A stretch of DNA of 41,698 bases, taken from contig CAKRTC010000017.1 of assembly GCA_934402055.1 (NCBI GenBank), forward strand, positions 1 to 41,698. The letters run 5' to 3'. Positions within the stretch are counted from its first letter, which is position 1; the number at the start of each line of letters is the position of its first letter. Under the pieces are notes generated by a model that did not search any database, had not been told where the DNA came from, and worked only from the letters and a program-made list of their open reading frames with translations. Below are positions 24,128-32,848 of the stretch, in pieces. The position numbers were made by a program, and so were the translations under genes. Source of the DNA: an uncultured Lachnospiraceae bacterium. GTDB taxonomy: Bacteria > Bacillota > Clostridia > Lachnospirales > Lachnospiraceae.

Positions 24128-25455
24128 TTATCCTTGTCCTTGCGTTCTCTGATAATAAAATGCACAGGTGTTCCGACAAAGCGGAAGGCCTCTCTGAATC
24201 TGTTCTCTATATATCTCAGATATGAGAAATGGAACAGCTCCTTGTAGTTAACAAATATAACAAAGGTCGGAGGATTGACACTGACCTGAGATGTATAAAA
24301 CAGTCTGAGACGCTTGCCCTTATCCTGCGGCGGCTCATGCATAGCAGTAGCTTCCGCCATGATATCGTTAAGTACACCAGTCTGAATACGCATATTCTGA
24401 TACTGTCTAACCAGATCTATCTCGTCATAGAGCTTGATAAGTCTCTGTCCCGTAAGAGCCGAAACAAACATAATATCGGCATAAGGCATGAAGGCAAATT
24501 TCCTCCTTATCTCCTCTGTAAACTTGTATACAGACTTATCATTTTTTTCCTCAACGGCATCCCATTTGTTGACAAGGATAATGGCACCCTTGCCTCTTTC
24601 ATGAGCAATACCAGCAATATGAGTATCCTGCTCTGTTATGCCCTGAGTCGCATCTATAACGATGACCGCAATATTACATCTGTCGACAGCCGCAACAGTT
24701 CTGATGATTGAATATCTCTCGATATCCTCCTTTATGCGTGACTTACGTCTGAGACCCGCCGTATCGATAAATACATATTCTTCACCGTTATGCTTAACAA
24801 CGGCATCTACAGCATCTCTTGTTGTTCCTGCAACATCCGATACTATAAGTCTGTTCTCTCCTATAAGCCTGTTGATGATGGAAGACTTTCCGACATTCGG
24901 ACGGCCTATCACCGCTATCCTCGGTCTGTCATCCTCTTCATCCTCACCTTCCTGCTCCGGAAGCATTCCGATCAAAGCATCAAGCATGTCGCCTATGCCC
25001 TGTTTTCCTGCCGCGGATACCGGATACGGATCACCCATACCGAGATTATAGAATTCGTAGATGTCGTTTCCCTGCTTCTTGAAGCTGTCAACCTTATTGA
25101 CACAAAGCAGCACCGGTTTCTTTGAACGGCGCAGCATATCGGCTACGGTATGATCGGCATCGGTGAGTCCTGTCTTGACATCAACCATGAAAATGATGAC
25201 GTCGGCTATCTCAACGGCGATCTGAGCCTGTTCTCTCATCTGACGTATGATAACATCATCCGACTCAGGCTCTATTCCGCCTGTATCTATAAGTGTGAAA
25301 TTGCGTCCGTTCCAATCACAATCCGCATATATACGGTCTCTGGTAACACCAGGAGTATCCTGTACTATACTTAAGTTCTCTCCGCAGAGGGCATTGAACA
25401 ATGTCGACTTACCGACATTCGGGCGGCCCACTACAGCTACAGTTGACTTTTTCAT
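24124..25455 (-). CDS. der: Ribosome assembly GTPase Der (EngA)
   Basis: Der is a 50S subunit assembly factor with two tandem GTPase domains and a KH-like C-terminal domain. The first P-loop is GRPNVGKS at residues 10-17, with DTGG near 57-60 and NKVD at 120-123. The second P-loop is GRPNVGKS at 184-191, with DTAGLRRKS and NKWD. An acidic linker EGEDEEDD joins them. Length 443 is typical. AGGAAAG precedes the ATG. It is translationally coupled to plsY, a common order in Clostridia. Confidence 0.98.
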   Translation of the reverse strand: MKKSTVAVVGRPNVGKSTLFNALCGENLSIVQDTPGVTRDRIYADCDWNGRNFTLIDTGGIEPESDDVIIRQMREQAQIAVEIADVIIFMVDVKTGLTDADHTVADMLRRSKKPVLLCVNKVDSFKKQGNDIYEFYNLGMGDPYPVSAAGKQGIGDMLDALIGMLPEQEGEDEEDDRPRIAVIGRPNVGKSSIINRLIGENRLIVSDVAGTTRDAVDAVVKHNGEEYVFIDTAGLRRKSRIKEDIERYSIIRTVAAVDRCNIAVIVIDATQGITEQDTHIAGIAHERGKGAIILVNKWDAVEEKNDKSVYKFTEEIRRKFAFMPYADIMFVSALTGQRLIKLYDEIDLVRQYQNMRIQTGVLNDIMAEATAMHEPPQDKGKRLRLFYTSQVSVNPPTFVIFVNYKELFHFSYLRYIENRFREAFRFVGTPVHFIIRERKDKDK

Positions 25456-25554
25456 AAATATCTTTCCTATTCTTCTGAATCAATAATCCTAAAAATGAAT
25501 TAAAAAATATTTTACCACAAAACTTTCTTTTAAAACAGCAATCTCCTGTATAGC

Positions 25555-25589
25555 GAAAAAACTGCCCTGTTGTGCATAACAAGGCAGTT
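25555..25589 (-). terminator. Terminator of the prs gene
   Basis: On the minus strand a near-continuous 15-bp hairpin (arms AACTGCCTTGTTATG and CACAACAGGGCAGTT) is followed by TTTTTT. It lies 17 bases past the prs stop and separates prs from der. Confidence 0.9.
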
Positions 25590-25606
25590 GAGATTCAAGC
25601 TTATAA

Positions 25607-26782
25607 TCAGCCGCGATACTCTGTGAGGAGCTCCTGGATCTTCATTGCATTACTGAAGTTCGATGTGCTGATATTATAGTTGAAGGAATTGATGATCGAA
25701 GCAAGATACTTACTGAGATTAGCTTCGATATACCAATCCTTGGTATATATTTCCTCAGGCTTGTAGTTAAGGTTGGTGGTAACGATAAGATCAATGTATC
25801 CGTTGTTGTAGAATTCATCAAACTTCTCGAAGCCGTTGGTAAACAGACCGAAGGTACAGCATACAATGACATTCTTAGCCTTACGTTCCTTAAGTTCCTT
25901 AGCCGTATCAAGCATAGACTCACCGGATGAGATCATATCATCAACTATGATAACAGTCTTACCCTCAACCGAAGCTCCGAGGAACTCGTGAGCAACTATC
26001 GGATTACGTCCGTTAACGACCTTGGAATAATCACGTCTCTTATAGAACATACCCATGTCTACTCCGAGGTTGTTTGCAAGGAAGATAGATCTGCCCATAG
26101 CACCCTCATCCGGAGAGATAACCATCATATTGTCCTTATCGATCTTAAGATCCGGGAACTTCTTGAGTATTGCCTTAAGGAAAGCATATGTAGGCATAAA
26201 TGAATCAAAGCCGTTAAGCGGGATAGCATTCTGCACTCTCGGATCATGAGCATCAAAGGTAATGATGTTCTGAACGCCCATATTTACAAGCTCCTCAAGA
26301 GCCATTGCGCAATCAAGTGACTCTCTCTTGTCACGCTTATGCTGACGTGACTCATAGAGGAACGGCATAATAACATTTACACGGTGTGCCTTAGCGATAC
26401 TTGCACCGATAATACGCTTAAGATCCTGATAATTATCATCAGGTGACATATGATTAACATATCCGCTTACTTTATATGTATTGGAATAATTTGTGATATC
26501 GCAGAGGATATACTCATCAACACCTCTTACAGACTCATTGATAACGCCCTTGGCCTCACCTGTTCCGAATCTCGGACAATTTATATCCAAAAGAAAGCTG
26601 TCCGGAGCTATATCGCGTAAAAGAACAGAATCGTCATACTTCTCCTTAAGCACTTCTATATCATGCTTACGGAATTCAACGATTAATGAATCAACCTCCT
26701 TGGCCAACTTCTCTGCACTTACATGTGCTGCTATCTTAAGCGGCGCTACAGGTATTGCCTCAATAGTATAATTCTTCTCCAT
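25607..26782 (-). CDS. prs: Ribose-phosphate diphosphokinase (long, divergent form)
   Basis: The enzyme makes PRPP from ribose-5-phosphate and ATP. The PRPP loop VIIVDDMISSGESM is clear, as are VISPDEGAMGRS and FYKRRD. Two usual motifs differ: the flexible ATP-loop region reads ESRQHKRDKRE rather than the common Y-A-R-Q-D-R-K, and the D-L-H-A-x-Q-I-Q-G-F segment reads DAHDPRVQNAIPL. The protein is 391 residues against about 315 for standard PRPP synthetases, with an N-terminal extension and inserts. I therefore call the family with confidence but leave open whether it is the only PRPP synthetase of the cell. It has a GAGGAGAG site, its own promoter and terminator, so it is monocistronic. Confidence 0.88.
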   Translation of the reverse strand: MEKNYTIEAIPVAPLKIAAHVSAEKLAKEVDSLIVEFRKHDIEVLKEKYDDSVLLRDIAPDSFLLDINCPRFGTGEAKGVINESVRGVDEYILCDITNYSNTYKVSGYVNHMSPDDNYQDLKRIIGASIAKAHRVNVIMPFLYESRQHKRDKRESLDCAMALEELVNMGVQNIITFDAHDPRVQNAIPLNGFDSFMPTYAFLKAILKKFPDLKIDKDNMMVISPDEGAMGRSIFLANNLGVDMGMFYKRRDYSKVVNGRNPIVAHEFLGASVEGKTVIIVDDMISSGESMLDTAKELKERKAKNVIVCCTFGLFTNGFEKFDEFYNNGYIDLIVTTNLNYKPEEIYTKDWYIEANLSKYLASIINSFNYNISTSNFSNAMKIQELLTEYRG

Positions 26783-26856
26783 GATGATCTCTCCTCGCGT
26801 ATTTCTTACCTGTTATTTACTAAGCCTATATTGTATCTATAGACATATGCCATATA

Positions 26857-26885
26857 ATTTTATCATCAGCTTTGTATATATTCAA
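26857..26885 (-). promoter_or_regulatory. Promoter of prs
   Basis: On the minus strand TTGAAT (26885-26880) and TAAAAT (26862-26857) are 17 bases apart, about 75 bases upstream of the prs start codon. Confidence 0.65.
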
Positions 26886-27005
26886 TGCGGTAATTGTTTT
26901 TATTTAAAAAAGAATTTGTTGCATGAATTATCCGCCCATTGATATCAAGGCAAAAAAGTGCTATATTCCCATCAGTTTTTCAAAAAGGAGTCAGAATTAA
27001 AATTA

Positions 27006-27494
27006 ATGGATAGATATGAGATCCTTACAATGTACGGAAATCAGATACTGCAAAATAAATTGTTCGAAGCCGCAAGTATGCAGAAGCATCACTTCCGCAC
27101 GGATGTGGCATCCCACTCGATCAATACAGCATTTTTCTGTATTGCATTTTACAGGTTCTTAAGCATCTTTAATATAAGGGTAAACCTTTCTGCACTTATA
27201 ATAGCAGCCTTGGCACATGACCTCGGTATCCTCGGAAGAAAGGAAAAATTCTCTTCCGGTTTCGAATGCATCACAAGGCATCCTAAGGATTCTGTCGTTA
27301 CGATCAGAGAGATAATGCCCGGTGTTGATCCTCGCATCTGCGATGTAATATCCAGCCACATGTTTCCTCTTTGTGCCGAGTTCCCGCATTCAAGGGAGGC
27401 CTGGCTGCTCTCGATTGCCGATAAATGCGCCGCATGCACGGATATCTTTAAGCATTACCACGTGTCTAAGCCGCTTATTACTTCTGCGCTTTGA
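27006..27494 (+). CDS. HD-domain phosphohydrolase
   Basis: This 162-residue protein carries the metal-binding HD motif: H37 (VASHSINTA), HD at 71-72 (AALAHDLGILG), and a downstream aspartate in LSIADKCAACTDI. SSHMFP near residue 120 may give a further histidine. Family members cleave phosphate esters of nucleotides, but the substrate cannot be named. I chose the ATG at 27006. The open frame extends to GTG at 26958, but AGGAG at about 15 bases before 27006 fits the ATG better, though the distance is long. It is a lone plus-strand gene converging on the ABC-phosphatase operon. No Cas genes are near, so it is not Cas3. Confidence 0.8.
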   Translation: MDRYEILTMYGNQILQNKLFEAASMQKHHFRTDVASHSINTAFFCIAFYRFLSIFNIRVNLSALIIAALAHDLGILGRKEKFSSGFECITRHPKDSVVTIREIMPGVDPRICDVISSHMFPLCAEFPHSREAWLLSIADKCAACTDIFKHYHVSKPLITSAL

Positions 27495-27564
27495 TACCGA
27501 GCTAAAAAAAGCTTTGGGAAACCCAATAAACCTTTGGAGATCCAAACTTTTGTTCGAAACCTTA

Positions 27565-27607
27565 TGTACCCTCCATACCGGGCATGCCGATACAGAGGGT
27601 ACATTTT
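27565..27607 (+). terminator. Terminator of the HD phosphohydrolase gene
   Basis: TGTACCCTC (27565-27573) pairs with GAGGGTACA (27595-27603), with an inner CGG/CCG pair, then TTTT on the plus strand. It abuts the stop codon of the converging phosphatase gene. The minus strand lacks a U run here. Confidence 0.75.
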
Positions 27608-28445
27608 AATTGATAAAGTATTTGTGATAGGAAATTTTGTCATTTTCCGGCAATATCTGCAGGCATCCTAAGCCATATCCCTGAGCGACTCCGCAATCTA
27701 AAAATATCTTGTCCTCCCGTACGATCATATCTCCCGCATACTGATTTCCGTATTTAAATGTCGGAGTGTGTCCGACTACGGCTGTCATTCCTGTCGGAAG
27801 CAGGTTGCAGACATCCGGCGATGCATAGCGGTTTATGAGAATATCATAATCTGTTTTTCTACACTTTCCTTCGGGAGCTTCCGGAACAGTCATGATCCGT
27901 AGCTCATTACCGGTATTCGTTTCATCCCAAAGCTGCTTGCTCAGTTTTCTGAAAATGTCACTGTTTTCATCTTTAATTTCACCGCATATTCCCGCTGACA
28001 AAAGTATCTCATTTATCTCATCTCCCGGAGCGCCATGAACCAACACATATTTCTTATCTTTGATCTTCATAACCGCACATAGCGGCATATCTTCGATAAA
28101 GTTCAATATCTTCTTTCGTTCCGCATACGACAGCATATTCATCTGACGAATTATCTCTTTACCGTCTCCGAATGCCCAGGTACTCATGATACTGTCCGAT
28201 ATCTCGGCGCTGTAATCTATGCCAAAGTACTGCAATAGTCGCTGCTCATGGTTTCCTCTGAGTGTGATGATATTCTTATGTTCCGTTACATAATACAAAA
28301 GTCCCAAGGAATCCGGACCTTTTGCCACCAGATCCCCAAGGATCAGCATCCGGTCAGAATCCTCAAAATGTATTTTTTTCAGCATTTGCAGAAACTGAAG
28401 AAAATGCCCATGGATATCGCTCATCAGATATAATTTACCGCTCAT
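27606..28445 (-). CDS. PPP-type metallophosphoesterase
   Basis: This 279-residue enzyme has the dinuclear metal motifs of the calcineurin-like/PPP phosphatases: D10 and H12 in MSDIHGHF, GDLVAKGPDS, RGNHEQR, then VHGAPGDE and VGHTPTFKYG. The layout resembles bacterial serine/threonine or diadenosine tetraphosphate phosphatases, with no membrane or secretion signal, so it acts in the cytoplasm. Its ATG overlaps the stop of the ABC ATPase as ATGA, making it the last gene of an import operon. This suggests, as inference, that it works on something linked to the transported compound. Confidence 0.88.
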   Translation of the reverse strand: MSGKLYLMSDIHGHFLQFLQMLKKIHFEDSDRMLILGDLVAKGPDSLGLLYYVTEHKNIITLRGNHEQRLLQYFGIDYSAEISDSIMSTWAFGDGKEIIRQMNMLSYAERKKILNFIEDMPLCAVMKIKDKKYVLVHGAPGDEINEILLSAGICGEIKDENSDIFRKLSKQLWDETNTGNELRIMTVPEAPEGKCRKTDYDILINRYASPDVCNLLPTGMTAVVGHTPTFKYGNQYAGDMIVREDKIFLDCGVAQGYGLGCLQILPENDKISYHKYFIN

Positions 28446-29530
28446 GCCGCTGTATTCCGGCCGTACACATAAAGTCGATCCTCTTCTACATTTACATAGC
28501 CTTCCGTTCCTTTTTCCAGATAATTACGGCTTAGGAAGCAGAGCGTATCTCCCGTTTTCATCTTTGCCATTACGCGGTAATAATCGCCCTCAAAGGATGA
28601 ATACTCAACGACTACAGGAAAGCTGTTGTCTTTATGCTCATTTCCTGTCCACACCGCATTTTCCGCACGAAAACGTACAGTCACCCTTTCATCCGTAAGT
28701 ATCCCATTTCTTCCGAGAGTTCCGCATACACTGCCTCCGAGTTCTATCTGTATACCATTGTCCTTTCTTGCGTATCCATGCACGCAATTTCCGGCACCTA
28801 AAAGGGCAGCCACAGACTCGGTTCCCGGATTCCTATAGCAGTTCTGCGGTGAATCGATCTGATCAATATTTCCCTTGTTCATGATAACGATTCTGTCAGC
28901 CATTGCAAATGCTTCGGACGGATCATGTGTGACATGAAAGACTGTCGTTCCGAGTCTACGGAATAAAAATGCCATTTCCGTCCTCATTTCCACACGAAGC
29001 TGTACGTCCAAGTTGCAGAGCGGCTCATCCATGAGAAGTATATCCGGCTTGGTGATCAATGCACGGGCAATCGCAACTCTCTGCTGCTGACCTCCGGAAA
29101 GCTCCGCGGGATATCTTTGTTCCAATCCTTCCAAATGAAGCAGCTTTAACAGTTCCTGCACTCTCTCCTTGATCTCCTCTTTACCTATCTTGATCTGTCT
29201 CAATCCATAGGCAATGTTATCGTATGCCGTCATATGTGGCCACAGCGCAAAGTCCTGAAACACCATATTCATATGACGCTTCTCCGGAGGCAGGATTTTT
29301 CCCGTCTCGGAGATCACCTGTCCGTTCATGATTACACGTCCGCTGTCCGGGGATGACATGCCTGCAATAATATTAAGCAATGTAGACTTCCCGCAGCCCG
29401 ACGGACCAAGCACACTAATAATTTCATTCTTACGGACTTCCATATTTATTTCCTTCAAAACATCCGTCTGTCCGAAGCTTTTTGCCAGATCTTCTATTTT
29501 TAAGATCACTTCCCGATCCTGATTATTCAT
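28442..29530 (-). CDS. ABC transporter ATP-binding protein (FbpC/PotA-like, with TOBE domain)
   Basis: The ATPase carries Walker A GPSGCGKST at residues 42-50, the Q-loop in VFQDFALWPHM, signature LSGGQQQR, Walker B ILLMDEPLCNLD, and the switch histidine in VFHVTHDPSEA. After residue about 240 a TOBE-type regulatory domain follows. The ALWPHM sequence and 362-residue length fit the iron(III)/2-aminoethylphosphonate/polyamine importer group. It overlaps the permease by ATGA and the phosphatase by ATGA, so one transcript and coupled translation are expected. Confidence 0.93.
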   Translation of the reverse strand: MNNQDREVILKIEDLAKSFGQTDVLKEINMEVRKNEIISVLGPSGCGKSTLLNIIAGMSSPDSGRVIMNGQVISETGKILPPEKRHMNMVFQDFALWPHMTAYDNIAYGLRQIKIGKEEIKERVQELLKLLHLEGLEQRYPAELSGGQQQRVAIARALITKPDILLMDEPLCNLDVQLRVEMRTEMAFLFRRLGTTVFHVTHDPSEAFAMADRIVIMNKGNIDQIDSPQNCYRNPGTESVAALLGAGNCVHGYARKDNGIQIELGGSVCGTLGRNGILTDERVTVRFRAENAVWTGNEHKDNSFPVVVEYSSFEGDYYRVMAKMKTGDTLCFLSRNYLEKGTEGYVNVEEDRLYVYGRNTAA

Positions 29531-31269
29531 CTGTTTTCTCCTAAATATGCTTTTGTCTTTCGGTCTCTTCCGAGAAGTTCTGTTATCATTATCAGAAGTA
29601 CCACTATTCCGCCTCCGAACACAGTTGCCGCGGCAGAGTATCCGAATTTCAGATTTTCAACTCCCTTGCTGATGTAGACCGGCAAGGTCTGGTAATTAGG
29701 CGGATAAAGTATGGTATTGATCGCAAGATTGAAAACACTTCCTCCGAAGGCCGATAAAAATGCCGACAGTACTGTTGCTTTAAGAAGAGGCCAAAGTATC
29801 GTCCTGATACGTGTGATTAGTCCTGCTCCCGAAAGCCTTGCCGCAAATAAAAGCGGCCTTGGTATCTTTGCCATACCTCCTGTCAGAACTCTGGTTATTA
29901 CAGGAATCGCAGCAGCGACGCTTGCAAGGACTATGATTCGCGGAGTTCCATACATCTTAAGTCCTATGGCTTCCAGACAATCACTGTTCCATACAAAGAT
30001 GTATCCGATACCCAAAACCACACCCGGAACCGCAAGTGCGACAAGTGATAATACATCGATCAAGCGTTTTAAAATGAAATCCTGATAATTCAGTACGTAA
30101 GAAACAAAAAATCCAAGGATAAGTCCGATAACAGCAGCTGCTAATGCAATAGTCAGGGAATGCTCCAGACCGGTTAAAAGTTCCTTACTGTCTAATACGA
30201 CCTTCTCATAATTCTTCAAGGTAAAACTGAAATTTGCCACAGAGATAGAATCTGAGAATGACATTACTACAGTAGACCCGAGCGGTACAAACAAGGTAAG
30301 GAACGCAAGGAAGGCTCCCAAAATATCAAGAAGGATTCCTATTCCGAAAGCAGGGCGAACCGGAACAGCTTTTACCGTTCCGGTATCAAGGAAATCATAT
30401 CTTTTCTTGCCTATGATCCTGTACTGAACTATCATTGCCCCAATGATTATCAGGACAAGGTAGAAGGATAAAACACCTGCCATATCCAGACGGATCGGCG
30501 AGCTGTACAATGCCGTATAAATTGCATATGGCAGCGTAGGGAAACGATATACACCGGAAATGGCGGCCGGAAGTCCGAAATCGCCTATTGTATCCATAAA
30601 GATCAGCAGTGCCGCAGAGCAGTATGCCGGGATACATAATGGTGCCTGCACAGTCTTCCACTCTTCCCAAGGAGATGCACCGTTCATTCTTGCCGCCAGA
30701 GACAATCGTTCCGGCTTCCACTCCAATGCTGCCTTGATCGTCACATAAGCAAACGGAAATTTGTTGAGTACCATGATAAAAACCAGTCCCGGAAAACTAA
30801 ATACCATAGCACTGATATTATTCCAATTAAGCCATGCTCTCGCAATTCCGTTTCCGGATGCGAAATATACCCAGCCCTGAGCGATAATGAAGGACGGCAT
30901 TATCATCAATATCCATGCCGCAATATCCAAAAGCTTTGCCGTCTTAAATTCCCACTTTATACGGAAGTTTGCGAGAAATGCACCAAAGATCGTACCAAAG
31001 AAAGTAGTACAGATGCCAAGTGAGATTGAATTTACAAGTGCTTTGCTCCAAAGCGGTTTTTCGAATACTTCAAGAAGCAGGCTTATACTGTCAGCCTTTT
31101 CCGCATTTCCGAATAATCCCTGGGTTACGATCTGCAAAAGGACTGCTCCGAGCGGCATGATGATCAGCACAAAGAGTACAGAAAGGACGATCCAGCCGAT
31201 CGTCCCCTCTGCCTGTCCTCTATGTGAATGTCCTGCGTTTTTTATTATTCCGTTATTTAGCGGATTCAT
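29527..31269 (-). CDS. ABC transporter permease, fused two-domain (FbpB-like)
   Basis: This 580-residue membrane protein contains two BPD_transp_1 permease domains in one chain. Each has about six hydrophobic helices and a cytoplasmic EAA-type loop: LSLAARMNGASPWEEWKTVQAPL in the first half and LLFAARLSGAGLITRIRTILWPL in the second. Such fused permeases are typical of the iron(III) (FbpB) and 2-aminoethylphosphonate importers. The ATG at 31269 (MNPLNNGIIK) follows AAGGAG and overlaps the binding-protein gene by 17 bases. A longer frame to 31365 lies fully inside that gene, is basic and non-hydrophobic, and is probably not used. Confidence 0.92.
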   Translation of the reverse strand: MNPLNNGIIKNAGHSHRGQAEGTIGWIVLSVLFVLIIMPLGAVLLQIVTQGLFGNAEKADSISLLLEVFEKPLWSKALVNSISLGICTTFFGTIFGAFLANFRIKWEFKTAKLLDIAAWILMIMPSFIIAQGWVYFASGNGIARAWLNWNNISAMVFSFPGLVFIMVLNKFPFAYVTIKAALEWKPERLSLAARMNGASPWEEWKTVQAPLCIPAYCSAALLIFMDTIGDFGLPAAISGVYRFPTLPYAIYTALYSSPIRLDMAGVLSFYLVLIIIGAMIVQYRIIGKKRYDFLDTGTVKAVPVRPAFGIGILLDILGAFLAFLTLFVPLGSTVVMSFSDSISVANFSFTLKNYEKVVLDSKELLTGLEHSLTIALAAAVIGLILGFFVSYVLNYQDFILKRLIDVLSLVALAVPGVVLGIGYIFVWNSDCLEAIGLKMYGTPRIIVLASVAAAIPVITRVLTGGMAKIPRPLLFAARLSGAGLITRIRTILWPLLKATVLSAFLSAFGGSVFNLAINTILYPPNYQTLPVYISKGVENLKFGYSAAATVFGGGIVVLLIMITELLGRDRKTKAYLGENR

Positions 31270-32365
31270 CTGCAAACCACTCCTTGATCTCTGCCTCATG
31301 CTCGGATGCCCATGACGCCTCTGCATAGACAAGCTTGCCGTCTTTCTCACGGTCTTCCTTCTCATTTACGCCTGCTACAGAAGGCTCGAAATATCCCTCG
31401 TCTCCGGCATCTACAAGCTGCTGCTGTGTCTCCGGCTGTAAAAGGAATTCTATAAATGCCTTTGCAACCTCAGGCTGCTCGGTCTTTGCACTGATTGCTG
31501 CCACACGGACAGATGCAGGTGCGCCTTCTTCCGGCCAGATAATGCTTATCGGCTCTCCGGAAGTGATCATTCCGTATGCATTACTCTCCTGAAGTCCCGC
31601 CACGGCGATTTCTCCGCTTGCAAGTGCCTGAACTACCTGCGGATTCTTAGGATAGACCTTTAAACCGTTTTCAAACAATGAGCTGAAATATTCCTTTCCT
31701 CCATCCATTCCCATTGTGTTGAAAAAGTATGATACAAACGGATACGCCGGAGCCGCTACGCTCGGATCTGCGATTCCTATCTTATCCTTGTATTCCGGCT
31801 TTGCAAAATCTTCCCAGGTCTTTGGAGCTGTTTCCTCTGTAAATATATCATTGCGGTAAGCAATCACGCCTGCCGCATGCGCTCCGGTCGGATAGTATGC
31901 CTTGTCTTCAGGAACGATCTCCTTGAAGAAATCGGTAAGATTTCCCGCATTTGAAGCTTCCCAGTCTGTAAGAAGCATTCCCTTCTTTCCCATAGAATTG
32001 ATACTTGGCATTGAATCCAGCCATACGATATCCCACTGCGGATTGTCACCCTCTGTCTCTATCCTTGCCATAGTCTCGGCACCGTTTCCGGCTACTACTT
32101 CTACATCATAGCCTGTTGCCTTTTTAAACATGTCCGGGATAATATCATCAAAATCATTCAGATACACTACAAGCGGCTTGGTCTGTGATACCTTACCGGT
32201 AGTATCTGCCGCAGTCGTCTCCGCCGAACTTGTCTCCTCTGTCTTTTCTGCTGTTGTTGTCTCCGGTGCAGCTGCAGTCTCTGTTGTTTTTGCTCCGCAA
32301 CCGCTCATGGATACTGCCGCCATCAGTCCCGCCATAGCAAGCACTGTCAGTTTAATTCTTCTCAT
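31253..32365 (-). CDS. ABC transporter substrate-binding lipoprotein (FbpA/AEP-binding type)
   Basis: A signal peptide ends in the lipobox SMSGC with the lipid-anchored cysteine at C23. A Thr/Ala/Glu-rich linker (about 24-60) leads to the periplasmic-binding-protein fold. Features include VVYLNDFDDIIPDMFKKATGY, WDIVWLDSM, and the C-terminal AKAFIEFLLQPETQQQLVDAG typical of the cluster D/F family holding iron(III) and 2-aminoethylphosphonate binders. The tandem tyrosines used for iron in FbpA are not in clear register, so ligand identity is open. The ATG has an excellent GGAGGAGG site. It is the first gene of the operon and likely the most translated. Confidence 0.92.
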   Translation of the reverse strand: MRRIKLTVLAMAGLMAAVSMSGCGAKTTETAAAPETTTAEKTEETSSAETTAADTTGKVSQTKPLVVYLNDFDDIIPDMFKKATGYDVEVVAGNGAETMARIETEGDNPQWDIVWLDSMPSINSMGKKGMLLTDWEASNAGNLTDFFKEIVPEDKAYYPTGAHAAGVIAYRNDIFTEETAPKTWEDFAKPEYKDKIGIADPSVAAPAYPFVSYFFNTMGMDGGKEYFSSLFENGLKVYPKNPQVVQALASGEIAVAGLQESNAYGMITSGEPISIIWPEEGAPASVRVAAISAKTEQPEVAKAFIEFLLQPETQQQLVDAGDEGYFEPSVAGVNEKEDREKDGKLVYAEASWASEHEAEIKEWFADESAK

Positions 32366-32585
32366 ATTGCTTTCCTCCTCCGGATAGAATCTGAACTTAA
32401 CTTGACTTTTAATTATTTTCCAAGTTTCGCTTTATCCTAAACATCCGCTGTAAAATCAAATACAGCCGTTTCCTAAAGTTTGAGTAAAAACTACGCATAA
32501 CAATTCTGTATATTCAGACAGATACGGATATGTAAGCTCAAGCATTTTAATGCCGAAGAAGATTTGCTTCTGAGATATTCTTAAT

Positions 32586-32654
32586 AGTATCTCCTATGTG
32601 ACCGCGATTTTCGTAAGAAAATCGCGGTCACATAGGAGATACTTTTTATTTTTG
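32586..32654 (+). repeat. Perfect 27-bp hairpin with GNRA-type loop and T run
   Basis: The arms at 32586-32612 and 32617-32643 are fully complementary (27 of 27), with loop GTAA closed by C-G, then TTTTTATTTTT on the plus strand. It looks like an oversized intrinsic terminator for plus-strand RNA, yet no plus-strand gene is upstream. A smaller AGAAG/CTTCT hairpin precedes it. It may end a small RNA or be the relic of a palindromic mobile element. Confidence 0.8.
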
Positions 32655-32685
32655 TTCTATATCTCTATATCTCTTAAAATAGACA

Positions 32686-32720
32686 AGAAAAAAGGAAATG
32701 GCTAATTTCAGCCATTTCCC
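32686..32720 (-). terminator. Terminator downstream of tRNA-Ser
   Basis: On the minus strand GGAAATGGCT and AGCCATTTCC form a 10-bp stem with loop GAAATT, followed by TTTTTTCTTG. It lies just past the 3' end of the tRNA gene. Confidence 0.9.
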
Positions 32721-32726
32721 TGAAAA

Positions 32727-32812
32727 CGCAGACGGTGGGATTCGAACCCACGTGCGGTTGCCCGCAAACTGATTTCGAGTCAGCCCCGTTATGACCACTT
32801 CGATACGTCTGC
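32727..32812 (-). tRNA. tRNA-Ser (anticodon CGA)
   Basis: The gene is 86 bases including discriminator G. The acceptor stem GCAGACG/CGTCTGC is perfect. The anticodon loop CTCGAAA sits between GCTGA and TCAGT and reads CGA, for codon UCG. The long variable arm GCGG-GCAA-CCGC is typical of class II serine tRNAs. The T arm is CGTGGGTTCGAATCCCACC. CCA is not encoded. It lies about 28 bases after mgtE on the same strand, so it may be reached by read-through. Confidence 0.96.
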
Positions 32813-32816
32813 AACT

Positions 32817-32848
32817 GAGGTTAAATACCCTTACGGGTAATCAACCTC
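32817..32848 (-). other. Hairpin overlapping the mgtE stop codon
   Basis: On the minus strand GAGGTT and AACCTC form an outer stem and ACCC/GGGT an inner stem. No U run follows, so it may act as a processing site between mgtE mRNA and tRNA-Ser rather than a terminator. Confidence 0.45.

Larger units (their letters stand above)
32366..32726. other. Intergenic region between the ABC operon and tRNA-Ser
   Basis: No gene is seen in these 361 bases. Near the binding-protein gene are two small palindromes, AACTTG/CAAGTT (32398-32425) and GCTGTA/TACAGC (32447-32466), which may be leader hairpins or operators. I could not find a convincing promoter for the ABC operon. The perfect 27-bp hairpin and the tRNA terminator fill the rest. 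Confidence 0.7.

Noticed and set aside
27006..27494. Cas3 or defence HD nuclease
   Set aside because: The HD protein is small and stand-alone, without helicase or Cas neighbours. A housekeeping phosphohydrolase is more likely.
31270..31365. N-terminal extension of the ABC permease
   Set aside because: It is a basic, non-hydrophobic stretch wholly inside the binding-protein gene. The ATG at 31269 has AAGGAG.
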